Source of the DNA: an uncultured Eubacteriales bacterium
GTDB lineage: Bacteria; Bacillota; Clostridia; TANB77; CAG-508
DNA length: 46,655 nt
Direction of reading: 5' to 3'
Assembly (NCBI GenBank): GCA_949288185.1
Contig: CASEIZ010000050.1
Span: forward strand, 99,020 to 145,674
Shown: positions 1 to 6,982 of the stretch, piece after piece
Layout: every line of letters starts with the position of its first letter
How positions within the stretch are numbered: the first letter of the stretch is position 1
Notes under the pieces: generated by a model
What the model was told of the DNA's origin: nothing
Databases searched by the model: none
What the model saw: the letters and a program-made list of their open reading frames with translations, nothing else
Program-made: the position numbers and the translations under genes

Positions 1-663
1 GAGGAAGAAAGATTCAATAAATTATATAAAACAGAGGAAGAAAGATTAGATGTTAAAGATGTTGGATTTTCTGTAAGAACATATAATGCTTTAAAAAGAA
101 CGGGAATAAACTATTTAGGTGATTTAGAAAATGTGACAGAAGAACGATTAAAGAAAGTTAGAAATTTTGGAAAAAAGGGGTTTGAAGAACTTGTTGCTAA
201 AATGCAAGAATTTGGAATATCTTTTAAAACAAAAGAACAATTAGATAAAGAGAGAATTGAAACACAAGAAAAAAGACAACAAGAATTAAGTGAAGAAAGA
301 GAAAAAAGTTTAAAAAAACAACCTAAAGTAGAAAATAGACCTAAAACTGAATTAGAGATTGAATTAGAGAAAAGATTTAGAGAATTATTTGGAGAAGATG
401 ATGAACTACAAGAAGAAACAGAAAAAATAGATGATATTAGAGTGGAAACAGAACAAGATAAAACAGAGATTACATCGGAAAACAAAGTTGAAACAGAAGA
501 ACAACTTGCTGTAAATGATGAACAAAAGAAAAAAGAAATTAATTTTGAAGATATAGAGAAAAGTAAACTAATACAAAGATTATTAGAACAACAACAAATT
601 ATTGATGCACAGCAAGCAGAAATATATAGGTTAAAAAAACTTCTAGGACAACCACAGCAATAA
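1..663 (+). CDS. RNA polymerase alpha-CTD-like domain protein, 5' partial
   Basis: The frame is open from base 1, so the gene begins upstream; 220 residues are visible. Residues about 19-72 (VGFSVRTYNALKRTGINYLG, then RNFGKKGFEEL) match the helix-hairpin-helix C-terminal domain of the RNA polymerase alpha subunit, including the NFGKKS-like motif. The remainder is not RpoA. It is a Glu/Lys/Gln-rich stretch predicted to form coiled coil, ending in a heptad-like segment (LIQRLLEQQQIIDAQQAEIYRLKKLL). The family of alpha-CTD-containing accessory proteins is known, but their function is mostly not. A role in DNA or polymerase contact is inference. A small frameshifted gene follows after 18 bases and may be its partner. 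An ATG-initiated version beginning at 133 would lack half of the domain. Confidence 0.75.
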   Translation, partial: EEERFNKLYKTEEERLDVKDVGFSVRTYNALKRTGINYLGDLENVTEERLKKVRNFGKKGFEELVAKMQEFGISFKTKEQLDKERIETQEKRQQELSEEREKSLKKQPKVENRPKTELEIELEKRFRELFGEDDELQEETEKIDDIRVETEQDKTEITSENKVETEEQLAVNDEQKKKEINFEDIEKSKLIQRLLEQQQIIDAQQAEIYRLKKLLGQPQQ

Positions 664-681
664 AAAATAAGGAGTTTTAAA

Positions 682-1024
682 ATGAATAATAATGGAATAA
701 TAGAGTATAAAGAAAGTTTTATAACAAAAATAAAAAAAATCTTGAAAAAAAGAAGAACAATATAACTATGTTCAACAAGAGACTGTAAATGAAATAGAAG
801 AAGAAAAAAAGGAAAGGCAAAGTGATTTTGTTGATAATATAAAAATTGATGCAAAAGCTGTAAATTCTGTAATTGAGAAGAAGAATTTTTTAGAAGAAAT
901 AAAAGGAAATGAAGAAGTATTAAATATGTTATCAATAGATAGATTAAAGCAACTTGAAAAATATTACGATAGTGTTATTGCAGAAAATGAGAAAAAAATA
1001 AGAAAGCTAAAAGCAACAGAATAA
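682..1024 (+). pseudogene. Small coiled-coil protein, frameshifted in an A7 run
   Basis: ATG at 682 has a good site (AAGGAG) 7 bases upstream. The frame reads MNNNGIIEYKESFITKIKKI and then stops after 27 residues. Reading six instead of seven A at 745-751 joins it to a long frame containing EEQYNYVQQETVNEIEEEKK and ending LSIDRLKQLEKYYDSVIAEN plus a basic tail, stop at 1022-1024. The combined product would be about 113 residues, highly charged and helical. I do not recognise a family. The A7 tract is a typical site for a true indel, an assembly error or polymerase slippage, and the sequence alone cannot decide between them. A terminator follows immediately. Confidence 0.6.
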
Positions 1025-1031
1025 TAATTAT

Positions 1032-1060
1032 AAAACTCTAGCATTTGCTGGAGTTTTATT
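1032..1060 (+). terminator. Rho-independent terminator
   Basis: AAAACTCTAGC and GCTGGAGTTTT form an 11-base stem (one G-T pair) around a short ATTT loop, followed by ATT. It closes the alpha-CTD-like gene and its small partner. Confidence 0.7.
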
Positions 1061-1160
1061 AAAAAGGAATAAGTATTATGGAATAGTAACGAATTAAGAG
1101 TAAAAGAGGAGCTTTAGTAATACGGACAAACAAAAAACGAATACAATTGATAGACAGGTA

Positions 1161-1194
1161 GGTGAATACTGGGGATTATAAACAGGTATTCACC
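1161..1194. repeat. Inverted repeat in an intergenic spacer
   Basis: GGTGAATAC at 1161-1169 and GTATTCACC at 1186-1194 are perfect 9-base inverted arms with a 16-base loop. There is no T-run, so this is not an obvious terminator. It lies upstream of the toxin-antitoxin promoter and could be an operator or a remnant. Confidence 0.4.
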
Positions 1195-1248
1195 GATATT
1201 ATTTTTGATAGAATACAAGAAAAATACAGATAAAAATGATAAAAACAA

Positions 1249-1278
1249 TTGCATAAATTATTTATTTTATGCTAAAAT
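1249..1278 (+). promoter_or_regulatory. Sigma-A promoter of the toxin-antitoxin pair
   Basis: TTGCAT at 1249-1254 and TAAAAT at 1273-1278 are separated by 18 bases. The start site would fall about 12 bases before the ribosome binding site of the DUF4258 gene. Confidence 0.55.
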
Positions 1279-1296
1279 AGATAAGGAGGAAAAAAA

Positions 1297-1623
1297 TTGA
1301 ACGAAGATTTATTAAATATTGAAATTATAAGAGAATATATAGCAAAAAGAAAAATAGATTGGACAAAGCATTGCTTAAACAGATTAAATCAAAGAAATAT
1401 TTTAATATCTGATGTGAAAACTGCAATTAATAATGGAAAGATAATAGAATATTATTATGATGATTATCCATATCCAAGTTGTTTGATATTAGGATATAAT
1501 ACAAATAATAAGATAATACATATAGTATGTGGAGTAAGTGAAGACACTGTTCATATGATAACGGCATATTATCCAAATACAGATAAATGGGAAGAAGATA
1601 TGAAAACAAGGAGGGAAAAATAA
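1297..1623 (+). CDS. DUF4258 family protein, putative toxin
   Basis: 108 residues starting at TTG with AAGGAGG 8-9 bases upstream. The N-terminal half carries the DUF4258 pattern: a basic helix with TKHCLNRLNQRNI (the conserved H..R...R), followed by DVKTAINNGKIIEYY and DDYPYPSCLILGY. The C-terminal half has the beta strands IIHIVCGVSEDTVHMITAYY and the Y-P-x-x-x-x-W ending. DUF4258 proteins often resemble RelE/MqsR-type ribonuclease toxins and pair with a small zinc-finger antitoxin. That partner is present here: its ATG shares the last base of this stop codon (TAATG), so translation is probably coupled. Ribonuclease activity is inferred from the family and context. Confidence 0.75.
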   Translation: MNEDLLNIEIIREYIAKRKIDWTKHCLNRLNQRNILISDVKTAINNGKIIEYYYDDYPYPSCLILGYNTNNKIIHIVCGVSEDTVHMITAYYPNTDKWEEDMKTRREK

Positions 1624-1853
1624 TGAATTGTTTTATGTGTAAAGGAAATTTAGAAGAAAAGAAAGTAAATTATGTAGTTGATTTAGAAGATACGATTATT
1701 ATTATTAAAGGAGTTCCAGCAAAAGTATGCACCCAATGTGGAGAACAATACTTTGATGATGAAACAGCAGAAAACATTGAAAAAATTGTAAATCAATTAA
1801 AGCAATTAGCAACAGAAGTAACAATTGTAAATTATAAAGAAAAGGTTGCATAA
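1623..1853 (+). CDS. YgiT-type zinc finger protein, putative antitoxin
   Basis: 76 residues. ATG at 1623 overlaps the stop of the DUF4258 gene and has AGGAGGG 6-7 bases upstream. The frame remains open upstream to 1587 inside the neighbour, but the SD and the coupling favour 1623. Two CxxC pairs (CFMC near residue 3 and CTQC near residue 36) with the flanking VCTQCGEQYFDDET are the MqsA/YgiT N-terminal zinc-finger signature. The usual MqsA C-terminal helix-turn-helix is missing: only a helix and a short beta tail follow. It belongs to the short class that accompanies DUF4258 toxins. With no HTH, autoregulation by this protein alone is doubtful. Confidence 0.75.
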   Translation: MNCFMCKGNLEEKKVNYVVDLEDTIIIIKGVPAKVCTQCGEQYFDDETAENIEKIVNQLKQLATEVTIVNYKEKVA

Positions 1854-1873
1854 TATTAAAAATAAAAAATTAT

Positions 1874-1902
1874 TTGATTTTGATTGTATAATATAGTATA
1901 CT
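1874..1902 (+). promoter_or_regulatory. Sigma-A promoter for a short transcript
   Basis: TTGATT at 1874-1879 and TATACT at 1897-1902 with an exact 17-base spacer. The only thing downstream before the terminator at 1957-1995 is about 50 bases of non-coding sequence. Confidence 0.5.
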
Positions 1903-1907
1903 AATAA

Positions 1908-1995
1908 TAGCTTTAAAGTAAATGTACTGTTTAAGCCAGCAGTAATCATATAAACTAAGAATTAGGTGAGGTGAACCCTAGTTCTTATTTTTTTG
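1908..1995 (+). ncRNA. Candidate small RNA or attenuated leader upstream of murA
   Basis: A good promoter (1874-1902) is followed by a strong terminator (1957-1995) with no start codon and SD between them, predicting a transcript of roughly 88 bases. I recognise no riboswitch class. Because murA starts 81 bases after the terminator, the element could also be a transcription attenuator for murA. Both roles are inference from layout. Confidence 0.35.
1957..1995 (+). terminator. Rho-independent terminator upstream of murA
   Basis: AAGAATTAGG and CCTAGTTCTT pair (one mismatch-type G-T position) around a GTGAGGTGAAC-type loop. ATTTTTTT follows. Confidence 0.65.
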
Positions 1996-2076
1996 CATAA
2001 AAAATAGAACATATACACACACCTTTTATGTAAAGAAAACATAAAATATAACAAAAACATAAAAGGAGGAAAGAAC

Positions 2077-3339
2077 ATGTCTAGTTACATAATACAAGGA
2101 GGAAATAGGCTAGAAGGAACCGTAAAAATATCCGGTTCGAAAAATTCTAGCTTACCAATTATTGCAGCAACCATATTAAATGGAGGAGAAACCACATTAT
2201 ATAATGTCCCCAATATTCATGACACACAAATGATGTTTGAAATCTTAAGACAAATAGGAGGGAAAGTTACAAAAAAGAAGAATAAAGTAATTATTAATAC
2301 AAAAGACATTCATAAATATGAAATACCAGAAGAACTAATGAGACAAATGCGTTCTTCTGTGATTTTTGCTGGAAGTTTATTAGGAAAGTACAGAAAATGT
2401 ACGTTATCTTATCCAGGGGGATGTGATATAGGAACCAGACCAATCGACTTACATTTAAAAGCATTTGAAAAATTAGGAATAAATATTGACAAAAACTATG
2501 GAAAAATAGCATGCAGTTGTGATAAAATAAACGGGGAAAAAATAGATTTTGAATTTCCAAGTGTTGGAGCAACTGAAAATGCAATACTTGCAAGCTGTTT
2601 AGGAGAAGGAACAACCATCATTACCAATGCAGCAAGAGAACCTGAAATTATCGATTTACAAAACTTCTTAAATAAAATGGGAGCAAAAGTAAGAGGAGCA
2701 GGTTCAAATAAAATAGAAGTCATTGGTGTAAAACATTTAAAAGACGTTAGTTATAACATTATGCCAGACAGAATCGAAACAGGGACATTTCTATGTATGG
2801 CAGCAATGACAAATGGAAATTTAATATTAGAAAATATCAATAGTTCCCATATTGTACCAATTGTTAATAAATTAGAAGAATGTGGTTGTAAAATTGATAT
2901 GCAAGCAAATAAGTTAGAAATCAATGCACCAAAACGATTAAAAGCAACTGACATAAAAACAATGCCATATCCGGGCTTTCCAACAGACATGCAATCTATA
3001 TTCGCAACAGCATTAACGATTGCCAAAGGAACATCAGTCATTGTAGAAAATATATTTGAAAATAGATATAAATATACACAAGAATTAATCCGAATGGGAG
3101 CCAAGATTACAGTTGAAGGACGAACCGCTATTATAAAAGGAGTTAGAAGATTATATAGTGCCAATGTAAAAGCTACAGACTTAAGAGGAGGAGCGGCTTT
3201 AGTTATGGCAGCATTATCCACAAAAGGAGAATCAAAAGTGGAAAATATTGAGTATATTTTAAGAGGGTATGACAATTTTGAAAATAAAATACAAAATATT
3301 CATGGAAATATGATAAGACATATAGATTACAATGGATAA
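2077..3339 (+). CDS. murA: UDP-N-acetylglucosamine 1-carboxyvinyltransferase
   Basis: 420 residues, full length for MurA. It transfers enolpyruvate from PEP to UDP-GlcNAc in the cytoplasm, the first committed step of peptidoglycan synthesis. Visible signatures are ISGSKNSSLP (residues 18-27, with the substrate-binding Lys-Asn), the catalytic loop PGGCDIGTRPIDLHLKAF with Cys116, PDRIETGTFLCMAA, YPGFPTDMQ and the C-terminal TDLRGGAALVMAAL. ATG at 2077 has AAAGGAGG 8 bases upstream. Low-GC Firmicutes often carry two MurA paralogues, and the division-cluster position is the usual place for one of them. Inhibition by fosfomycin is expected, since the nucleophile is Cys and not Asp. It heads the division gene cluster. 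Confidence 0.96.
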   Translation: MSSYIIQGGNRLEGTVKISGSKNSSLPIIAATILNGGETTLYNVPNIHDTQMMFEILRQIGGKVTKKKNKVIINTKDIHKYEIPEELMRQMRSSVIFAGSLLGKYRKCTLSYPGGCDIGTRPIDLHLKAFEKLGINIDKNYGKIACSCDKINGEKIDFEFPSVGATENAILASCLGEGTTIITNAAREPEIIDLQNFLNKMGAKVRGAGSNKIEVIGVKHLKDVSYNIMPDRIETGTFLCMAAMTNGNLILENINSSHIVPIVNKLEECGCKIDMQANKLEINAPKRLKATDIKTMPYPGFPTDMQSIFATALTIAKGTSVIVENIFENRYKYTQELIRMGAKITVEGRTAIIKGVRRLYSANVKATDLRGGAALVMAALSTKGESKVENIEYILRGYDNFENKIQNIHGNMIRHIDYNG

Positions 3340-3366
3340 GAAAGAAAAATAAGAAGGAAAAAGTCA

Positions 3367-3500
3367 AGGGCATGAAAGGAAGTATTTACAATAAAAAACA
3401 GCATGCCCTGGATTTTCTGAAAACGGACACAAACGGACCTGGTCCAAGTGGTTCCAATTGACCCAAACGGATCTGATTCCAATGGACCCGAAGACAAATG
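3367..3500. repeat. Spacer with an inverted repeat and degenerate GGACC/GGATC repeats
   Basis: AGGGCATG (3367-3374) and CATGCCCT (3402-3409) are perfect inverted arms. They are followed at about 3422-3492 by a run of short related words (ACGGACC, TGGTCC, TGGTTCC, TTGACCC, CGGATCTGATTCC, TGGACCC) spaced about 10-12 bases apart. Similar words recur at about 5370, 15920, 22285-22340, 22545, 22600 and 38563, always in intergenic DNA. They look like decayed copies of a second dispersed repeat. Confidence 0.5.
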
Positions 3501-3517
3501 AAAAAGGAGGTATCAAA

Positions 3518-4528
3518 TTGTCAAAAAAGCAAAAAGTGAAAAAAGAACAAGAAGTAAATTTATATTATTTTGATAATGGACAAGAACAAGAAGAAACAAT
3601 TGATGACATTATGAAAAGAAAAAAAGCAAAGGAAAGAGAAAAAAGAATAGAAGAAAGAAAAAAACAAGAATTTGATGATAAATTTGACTTTGATACAGAA
3701 ACTGTTATTGGAATGACCAATAAAAACAAAATAAAGCAAGAAGAACAAAAGAAAAAAGAATTTACGAAACAACAAAGAAAAAGAAATCGATTAATAAAAA
3801 GAGTCAAAAAAATTGTAAAATTTACTTTATTATTAGGCATCATCATAGGAGCAATCGTGTTTGCAACATGTTCACCAATTTTTAATATAACGGACATAGA
3901 AGTATTAAATAATAATAGAGTATCTAGTGATACTGTCATTAGTTTGTCAGGAATTAGTACAAATGAAAATATATTTCGATTTATAGCAACAAAAGCAAGT
4001 AATAGTATTAAGCAAAATGCCTATATTGAAGGAGTAAAGATAAGAAGAGTATTACCCAATAAGGTACAAATTGAGGTAACAGAAAGAGAACCTAAATTTA
4101 GTATACCAGTACTTGGAGAATTTGCATATATAAGTACACAAGGTTATATATTAGAAATAGCACAAAATGAATTAAATTTACCAATCATATATGGATTGCA
4201 AACAGCAGAAGAAAATATTACAGCAGGAAATAGAATTGTAGAGGCAGATTTAACATCATTAGAAACCATATTAAGAATGATGAATGCAATGAATGATTCT
4301 GGACTAGCTGAAAAGGTTACAAGTATTGACATTAGTAATAAAAATGATTATAGTATATATATGCAAGAAGAGAGAAAAACAATTCATTTAGGAGATGGAT
4401 CAAATCTAAGTAATAAAATGCTGTATGTTATGGCAATATTAGAAGAAGAAAAAGATGTAGCAGGAGAAATTTTTGCAAATGGAGATCTAAATAGTGATTT
4501 TAGAGTATATTTTAGAGAAGATGTATAA
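3518..4528 (+). CDS. ftsQ: Cell division protein FtsQ/DivIB
   Basis: 336 residues when started at TTG 3518, which has AAGGAGG 7-8 bases upstream. An upstream in-frame extension to 3458 reads through degenerate spacer repeats and is rejected. Residues 1-95 are an extremely basic and acidic cytoplasmic region, longer than in most FtsQ. A transmembrane helix spans about 99-118 (VKFTLLLGIIIGAIVFA). A POTRA domain begins at about 121 (FNITDIEVLNNNRVSSDTVI) and is followed by the FtsQ domain (VKIRRVLPNKVQIEVTEREP). The protein bridges early and late divisome components at the septum. It sits between murA and the DUF881 genes, as is usual in Clostridia. Confidence 0.9.
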   Translation: MSKKQKVKKEQEVNLYYFDNGQEQEETIDDIMKRKKAKEREKRIEERKKQEFDDKFDFDTETVIGMTNKNKIKQEEQKKKEFTKQQRKRNRLIKRVKKIVKFTLLLGIIIGAIVFATCSPIFNITDIEVLNNNRVSSDTVISLSGISTNENIFRFIATKASNSIKQNAYIEGVKIRRVLPNKVQIEVTEREPKFSIPVLGEFAYISTQGYILEIAQNELNLPIIYGLQTAEENITAGNRIVEADLTSLETILRMMNAMNDSGLAEKVTSIDISNKNDYSIYMQEERKTIHLGDGSNLSNKMLYVMAILEEEKDVAGEIFANGDLNSDFRVYFREDV

Positions 4529-4552
4529 GATACATAGTAAAGAGGTGAAAGT

Positions 4553-5272
4553 ATGCCAAATAAAAAGCTAATTAGCATCATTTTAGGAGTTATGTGTTTT
4601 GCACTAACATTAGGAATTGTTGTACAAGTTAGAACAATTCAAAGTACAAATTCTACAATTAGTCAGAATCAAGAAGCAAACGAATTAAGAGATGAAATAT
4701 TAAGATATAAAGAGCGATATGACAATCGATTTGCAGAATTAGAAGAAGCAGAAAAAGAACTAGAAAAAGAAAGAGAAGAAGCAACACAAAACAATTCAGA
4801 ATTAGAACAAGCACAACAACAAATCACAGAAGGAAATAAATTAACAGGAATGACAGAGGTAACAGGACCAGGTGTTATCATTACTTTAACAGATGGAACA
4901 GGAATTGCAACCTCTACATTAAATCCAAGCCAATTAATCGTGCATGATTTAGATATTTTAAGTGTTGTCAATGAATTGATTAATGCAGGAGCTGAAGCAA
5001 TATCTATAAATGACCAAAGATGGGTATCCACAACTGCAATTTCTTGTAGAGGAAATACAATTGATATTAATGGAGAACGAATAGGGGCACCATTTGTTAT
5101 AAAAGCAATTGGACTTCCTGAATATTTAGCAGGATTAGAAAGAGTAGGCGGATATTTAGAATTGATGAGAGGTCAAGGAGTAGGTGTCAATTTAGAAAAA
5201 TCAAATAGTATTACGATACCAAAATATTCAGGCGTTATTAATTTCGAATATTTACAAAATGTAGAAGAATAA
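4553..5272 (+). CDS. DUF881 family protein (first copy)
   Basis: 239 residues; AGAGGTGA lies 5 bases before the ATG. An N-terminal transmembrane helix (about 5-25, LISIILGVMCFALTLGIVVQ) is followed by a coiled coil (about 40-95, rich in EAEKELEKEREEA) and a DUF881 domain with GPGVIITLTDGTG, IVHDLDILSVVNELINAGAE, AISINDQRWVSTTAISCRGN and GAPFVIKAIG. DUF881 proteins (B. subtilis YlxW/YlxX type) sit next to division genes and are thought to be membrane-anchored extracytoplasmic proteins of uncertain role. The stop codon is followed directly by the first base of a palindromic repeat. Confidence 0.9.
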   Translation: MPNKKLISIILGVMCFALTLGIVVQVRTIQSTNSTISQNQEANELRDEILRYKERYDNRFAELEEAEKELEKEREEATQNNSELEQAQQQITEGNKLTGMTEVTGPGVIITLTDGTGIATSTLNPSQLIVHDLDILSVVNELINAGAEAISINDQRWVSTTAISCRGNTIDINGERIGAPFVIKAIGLPEYLAGLERVGGYLELMRGQGVGVNLEKSNSITIPKYSGVINFEYLQNVEE

Positions 5273-5361
5273 TGTCGCATTAGGTTCGTTTGTCGCATTA
5301 GGTTCGTTTGTCAATGCGACATTCACAAAATGTCTCACAGACAAACGAAGTCAATGAGACA
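5273..5361. repeat. Palindromic repeat cluster (2 full copies and an 18-bp partial)
   Basis: An 18-base 5' fragment (5273-5290) abuts a full 31-bp copy (5291-5321, TGTCGCAT...ATGCGACA, loop in TTAGGTTCGTTTGTC orientation). A second copy at 5331-5361 has the TGTCTCAC...ATGAGACA ends in the opposite orientation. The 18-base fragment is an exact duplication of the first part of the neighbouring copy, which suggests slippage at the hairpin. Confidence 0.9.
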
Positions 5362-5399
5362 AAATGAAGTTAATGGACCCAAGAAAGGAATGAGAGTGG

Positions 5400-6092
5400 A
5401 TGAAAAAAGGTAAGATAACTATGACAATTACAATTGGAATTGCCTGTTTTGCATTAGTAACAGTTATGATGATGCAATTTAAAGTAGTAAATGAAACAGA
5501 TATAACCGCAATAGAAGAGATGCAGGAAACAGAGTTAAAAACAGAATTAGCAAATTGGAAAACAAGATATGAAGAGATAGATGCCCAATACCAAGAAGTA
5601 TCACAAAGAATTGAAGAGTATAAAAATGATGAAGAGTCAAATAATGAAGCAAGCCAATTAGTACAAGAAGAATTAGAACAAACCAATACTTTATTAGGGT
5701 TAACAGATGTACATGGAGAAGGGATTATTATTACCCTAAAAAGTGGTGAAAATATAACACCTATTACAGCAGATGATTTATTAATTATTGTAAATGCACT
5801 AAAATTTGCAGGTGCAGAAGCAATCTCTATAAATGATGAAAGGATTGTAAATACAACAGATATCGTATATATTACTTCAGGTTCTTTCATAAAAGTCAAT
5901 GGACAAAGAATATTAGAACCTTATGTGATAAAAGTAATAGGAAATCAATCTCATATGGAAAGTGCAATAACAGGAACGGGTGGAAAAGTAGATGAATTAC
6001 AAGCACTAGAACATACAGTAACCATAGAAAAAGACAATGATATAACAATCGGAAGATATAATGGAGAGATTGAAACGAGATATATAGAATAA
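5400..6092 (+). CDS. DUF881 family protein (second copy)
   Basis: 230 residues, paralogous to the preceding gene. It has a transmembrane helix at about 5-24 (ITMTITIGIACFALVTVMM), a coiled coil at about 40-90, and a DUF881 domain with HGEGIIITLKSGEN, NALKFAGAEAISINDERIVN and ILEPYVIKVIGN. ATG at 5400 has AAAGGA 10 bases upstream. Two or more DUF881 genes flanking the small basic protein gene is a standard clostridial arrangement. The stop codon is 2 bases before a palindromic repeat. Confidence 0.9.
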   Translation: MKKGKITMTITIGIACFALVTVMMMQFKVVNETDITAIEEMQETELKTELANWKTRYEEIDAQYQEVSQRIEEYKNDEESNNEASQLVQEELEQTNTLLGLTDVHGEGIIITLKSGENITPITADDLLIIVNALKFAGAEAISINDERIVNTTDIVYITSGSFIKVNGQRILEPYVIKVIGNQSHMESAITGTGGKVDELQALEHTVTIEKDNDITIGRYNGEIETRYIE

Positions 6093-6093
6093 A

Positions 6094-6200
6094 TGTCGCA
6101 TTAGGTTCGTTTGTCAATGAGACATTCACAGCCCAAATGTCGCATAGACAAACGATCTCAATGAGACAATGTCGCATAGACAAACGATCTCAATGAGACA
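6094..6200. repeat. Palindromic repeat cluster (3 copies, mixed ends)
   Basis: Copies at 6094-6124, 6138-6168 and 6170-6200. All three carry TGTCGCA at the left and TGAGACA at the right, so the outer stems are imperfect hybrids of the two end types. The first copy reads TTAGGTTCGTTTGTC after the gene; the other two read AGACAAACGATCTCA. Confidence 0.9.
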
Positions 6201-6223
6201 CAAAGAAAGGAATGGGAAGAATC

Positions 6224-6649
6224 ATGATATTTATTGCCATATTAATAGGATGTATTTTAGGAGCAATTTTAGGTTTAAATGCACCAATGATATCCTATAC
6301 ATATTCAAGTTATTTAGCAATTGCCATCATAGCAGCGCTAGATTCTGTGTTTGGAGGAATTGCTTCTGTTATCAAAAAGAATTTTGATTTAAAAATATTC
6401 ATATCAGGATTTTTTGGAAATGCGATTTTAGCTATATTATTGACTATTTTAGGACAAAAATTGAATGTAGACATTTATTTAGCTGCTATTGTGGTTTTTG
6501 TTTGGAGAATGTTTATGAATTTAGGAACCATTAGAAGATATTATGTGGAAAAATGGTCAGATATGCTAAAAGAAAAAGCATCAAAAAAAGAGAAAGATAA
6601 AAAAGAAAATAAACAAGAAGAAAAACAAGAAGAAAAACAAGAAGCTTAA
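6224..6649 (+). CDS. sbp: Small basic protein (DUF1290)
   Basis: 141 residues from ATG 6224. An ATG at 6212 is in frame, but it abuts the SD (AAAGGA) with no spacing, whereas 6224 gives the same SD-ATG distance seen for the preceding DUF881 gene. The sequence is nearly all membrane: IFIAILIGCILGAILGLNAP, YSSYLAIAIIAALDSVFGG, IFISGFFGNAILAILLTILG and a fourth hydrophobic segment with the conserved F-x-x-R and IRRYYVEKW. This matches the B. subtilis small basic protein family, found beside DUF881 genes and ftsA/ftsZ. The C-terminus is extended by a Lys/Glu/Gln tail of tandem KQEEKQEE units. Function unknown. Confidence 0.88.
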   Translation: MIFIAILIGCILGAILGLNAPMISYTYSSYLAIAIIAALDSVFGGIASVIKKNFDLKIFISGFFGNAILAILLTILGQKLNVDIYLAAIVVFVWRMFMNLGTIRRYYVEKWSDMLKEKASKKEKDKKENKQEEKQEEKQEA

Positions 6650-6866
6650 TATCATTGTATAAAAAACTCCTTATAGGGGGAAAACAGAAACAAAATTTGT
6701 TTTATAATCAAAAAACCATAGGTTAATAATAAAAAATAAGAGTTTGTCTTAAAATTAACAATAAGGTCCATAAAAAGCGAGTTAAGATTAACTCTTATTT
6801 AAATGAAAAAATACAATAAAAATCAAGAAAAAAACAAAAAAAGAAAAGAAAAAGAACTTTTTTAAG

Positions 6867-6907
6867 TGTTACAACATTATTGCAAAAATGTTACAAAAAT
6901 ATTACAA
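6867..6907. promoter_or_regulatory. Candidate operator, repeated TGTTACAA words
   Basis: TGTTACAA occurs twice and TATTACAA once within about 40 bases directly upstream of the -35 box of the ftsA promoter. The same word, partly inverted, occurs upstream of the promoter at 19617. A shared regulator is inference. Confidence 0.35.
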
Positions 6908-6913
6908 TTACTA

Positions 6914-6942
6914 TTGACATTTTTTTTAAAATGTAATATATA
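6914..6942 (+). promoter_or_regulatory. Sigma-A promoter of ftsA-ftsZ
   Basis: Consensus TTGACA at 6914-6919 and TATATA at 6937-6942 with an exact 17-base spacer, 41 bases before the ftsA start codon. Confidence 0.75.
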
Positions 6943-6982
6943 TACACTTAGAAAAAATATACTAATAAATGGAGGAATTAAC

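Larger units (their letters stand above)
6650..6982. other. Regulatory spacer upstream of ftsA
   Basis: 333 bases without a gene. AATAAGAGTT (6735-6744) and AACTCTTATT (6790-6799) are perfect inverted arms around a 45-base loop. At 6867-6907 there are three TGTTACAA/TATTACAA words, then the TTGACA promoter at 6914. No open reading frame with an SD was seen. Confidence 0.5.

Noticed and set aside
111..935. A 274-codon minus-strand frame opposite the alpha-CTD-like gene
   Set aside because: Composition is Ser/Phe/Leu-rich, as expected for the complement of a Glu/Lys-rich gene, and the plus strand has a recognisable domain.
1908..1995. preQ1 or another known small riboswitch upstream of murA
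   Set aside because: The conserved bases of the small riboswitch classes I know are not present.
3458..3517. Extended N-terminus of FtsQ
   Set aside because: It reads through degenerate spacer words and has no SD; TTG 3518 has AAGGAGG at proper distance.
6866..6982. Extended N-terminus of FtsA
   Set aside because: It covers a consensus promoter and candidate operator; TTG 6983 has TGGAGG and matches the usual FtsA start.
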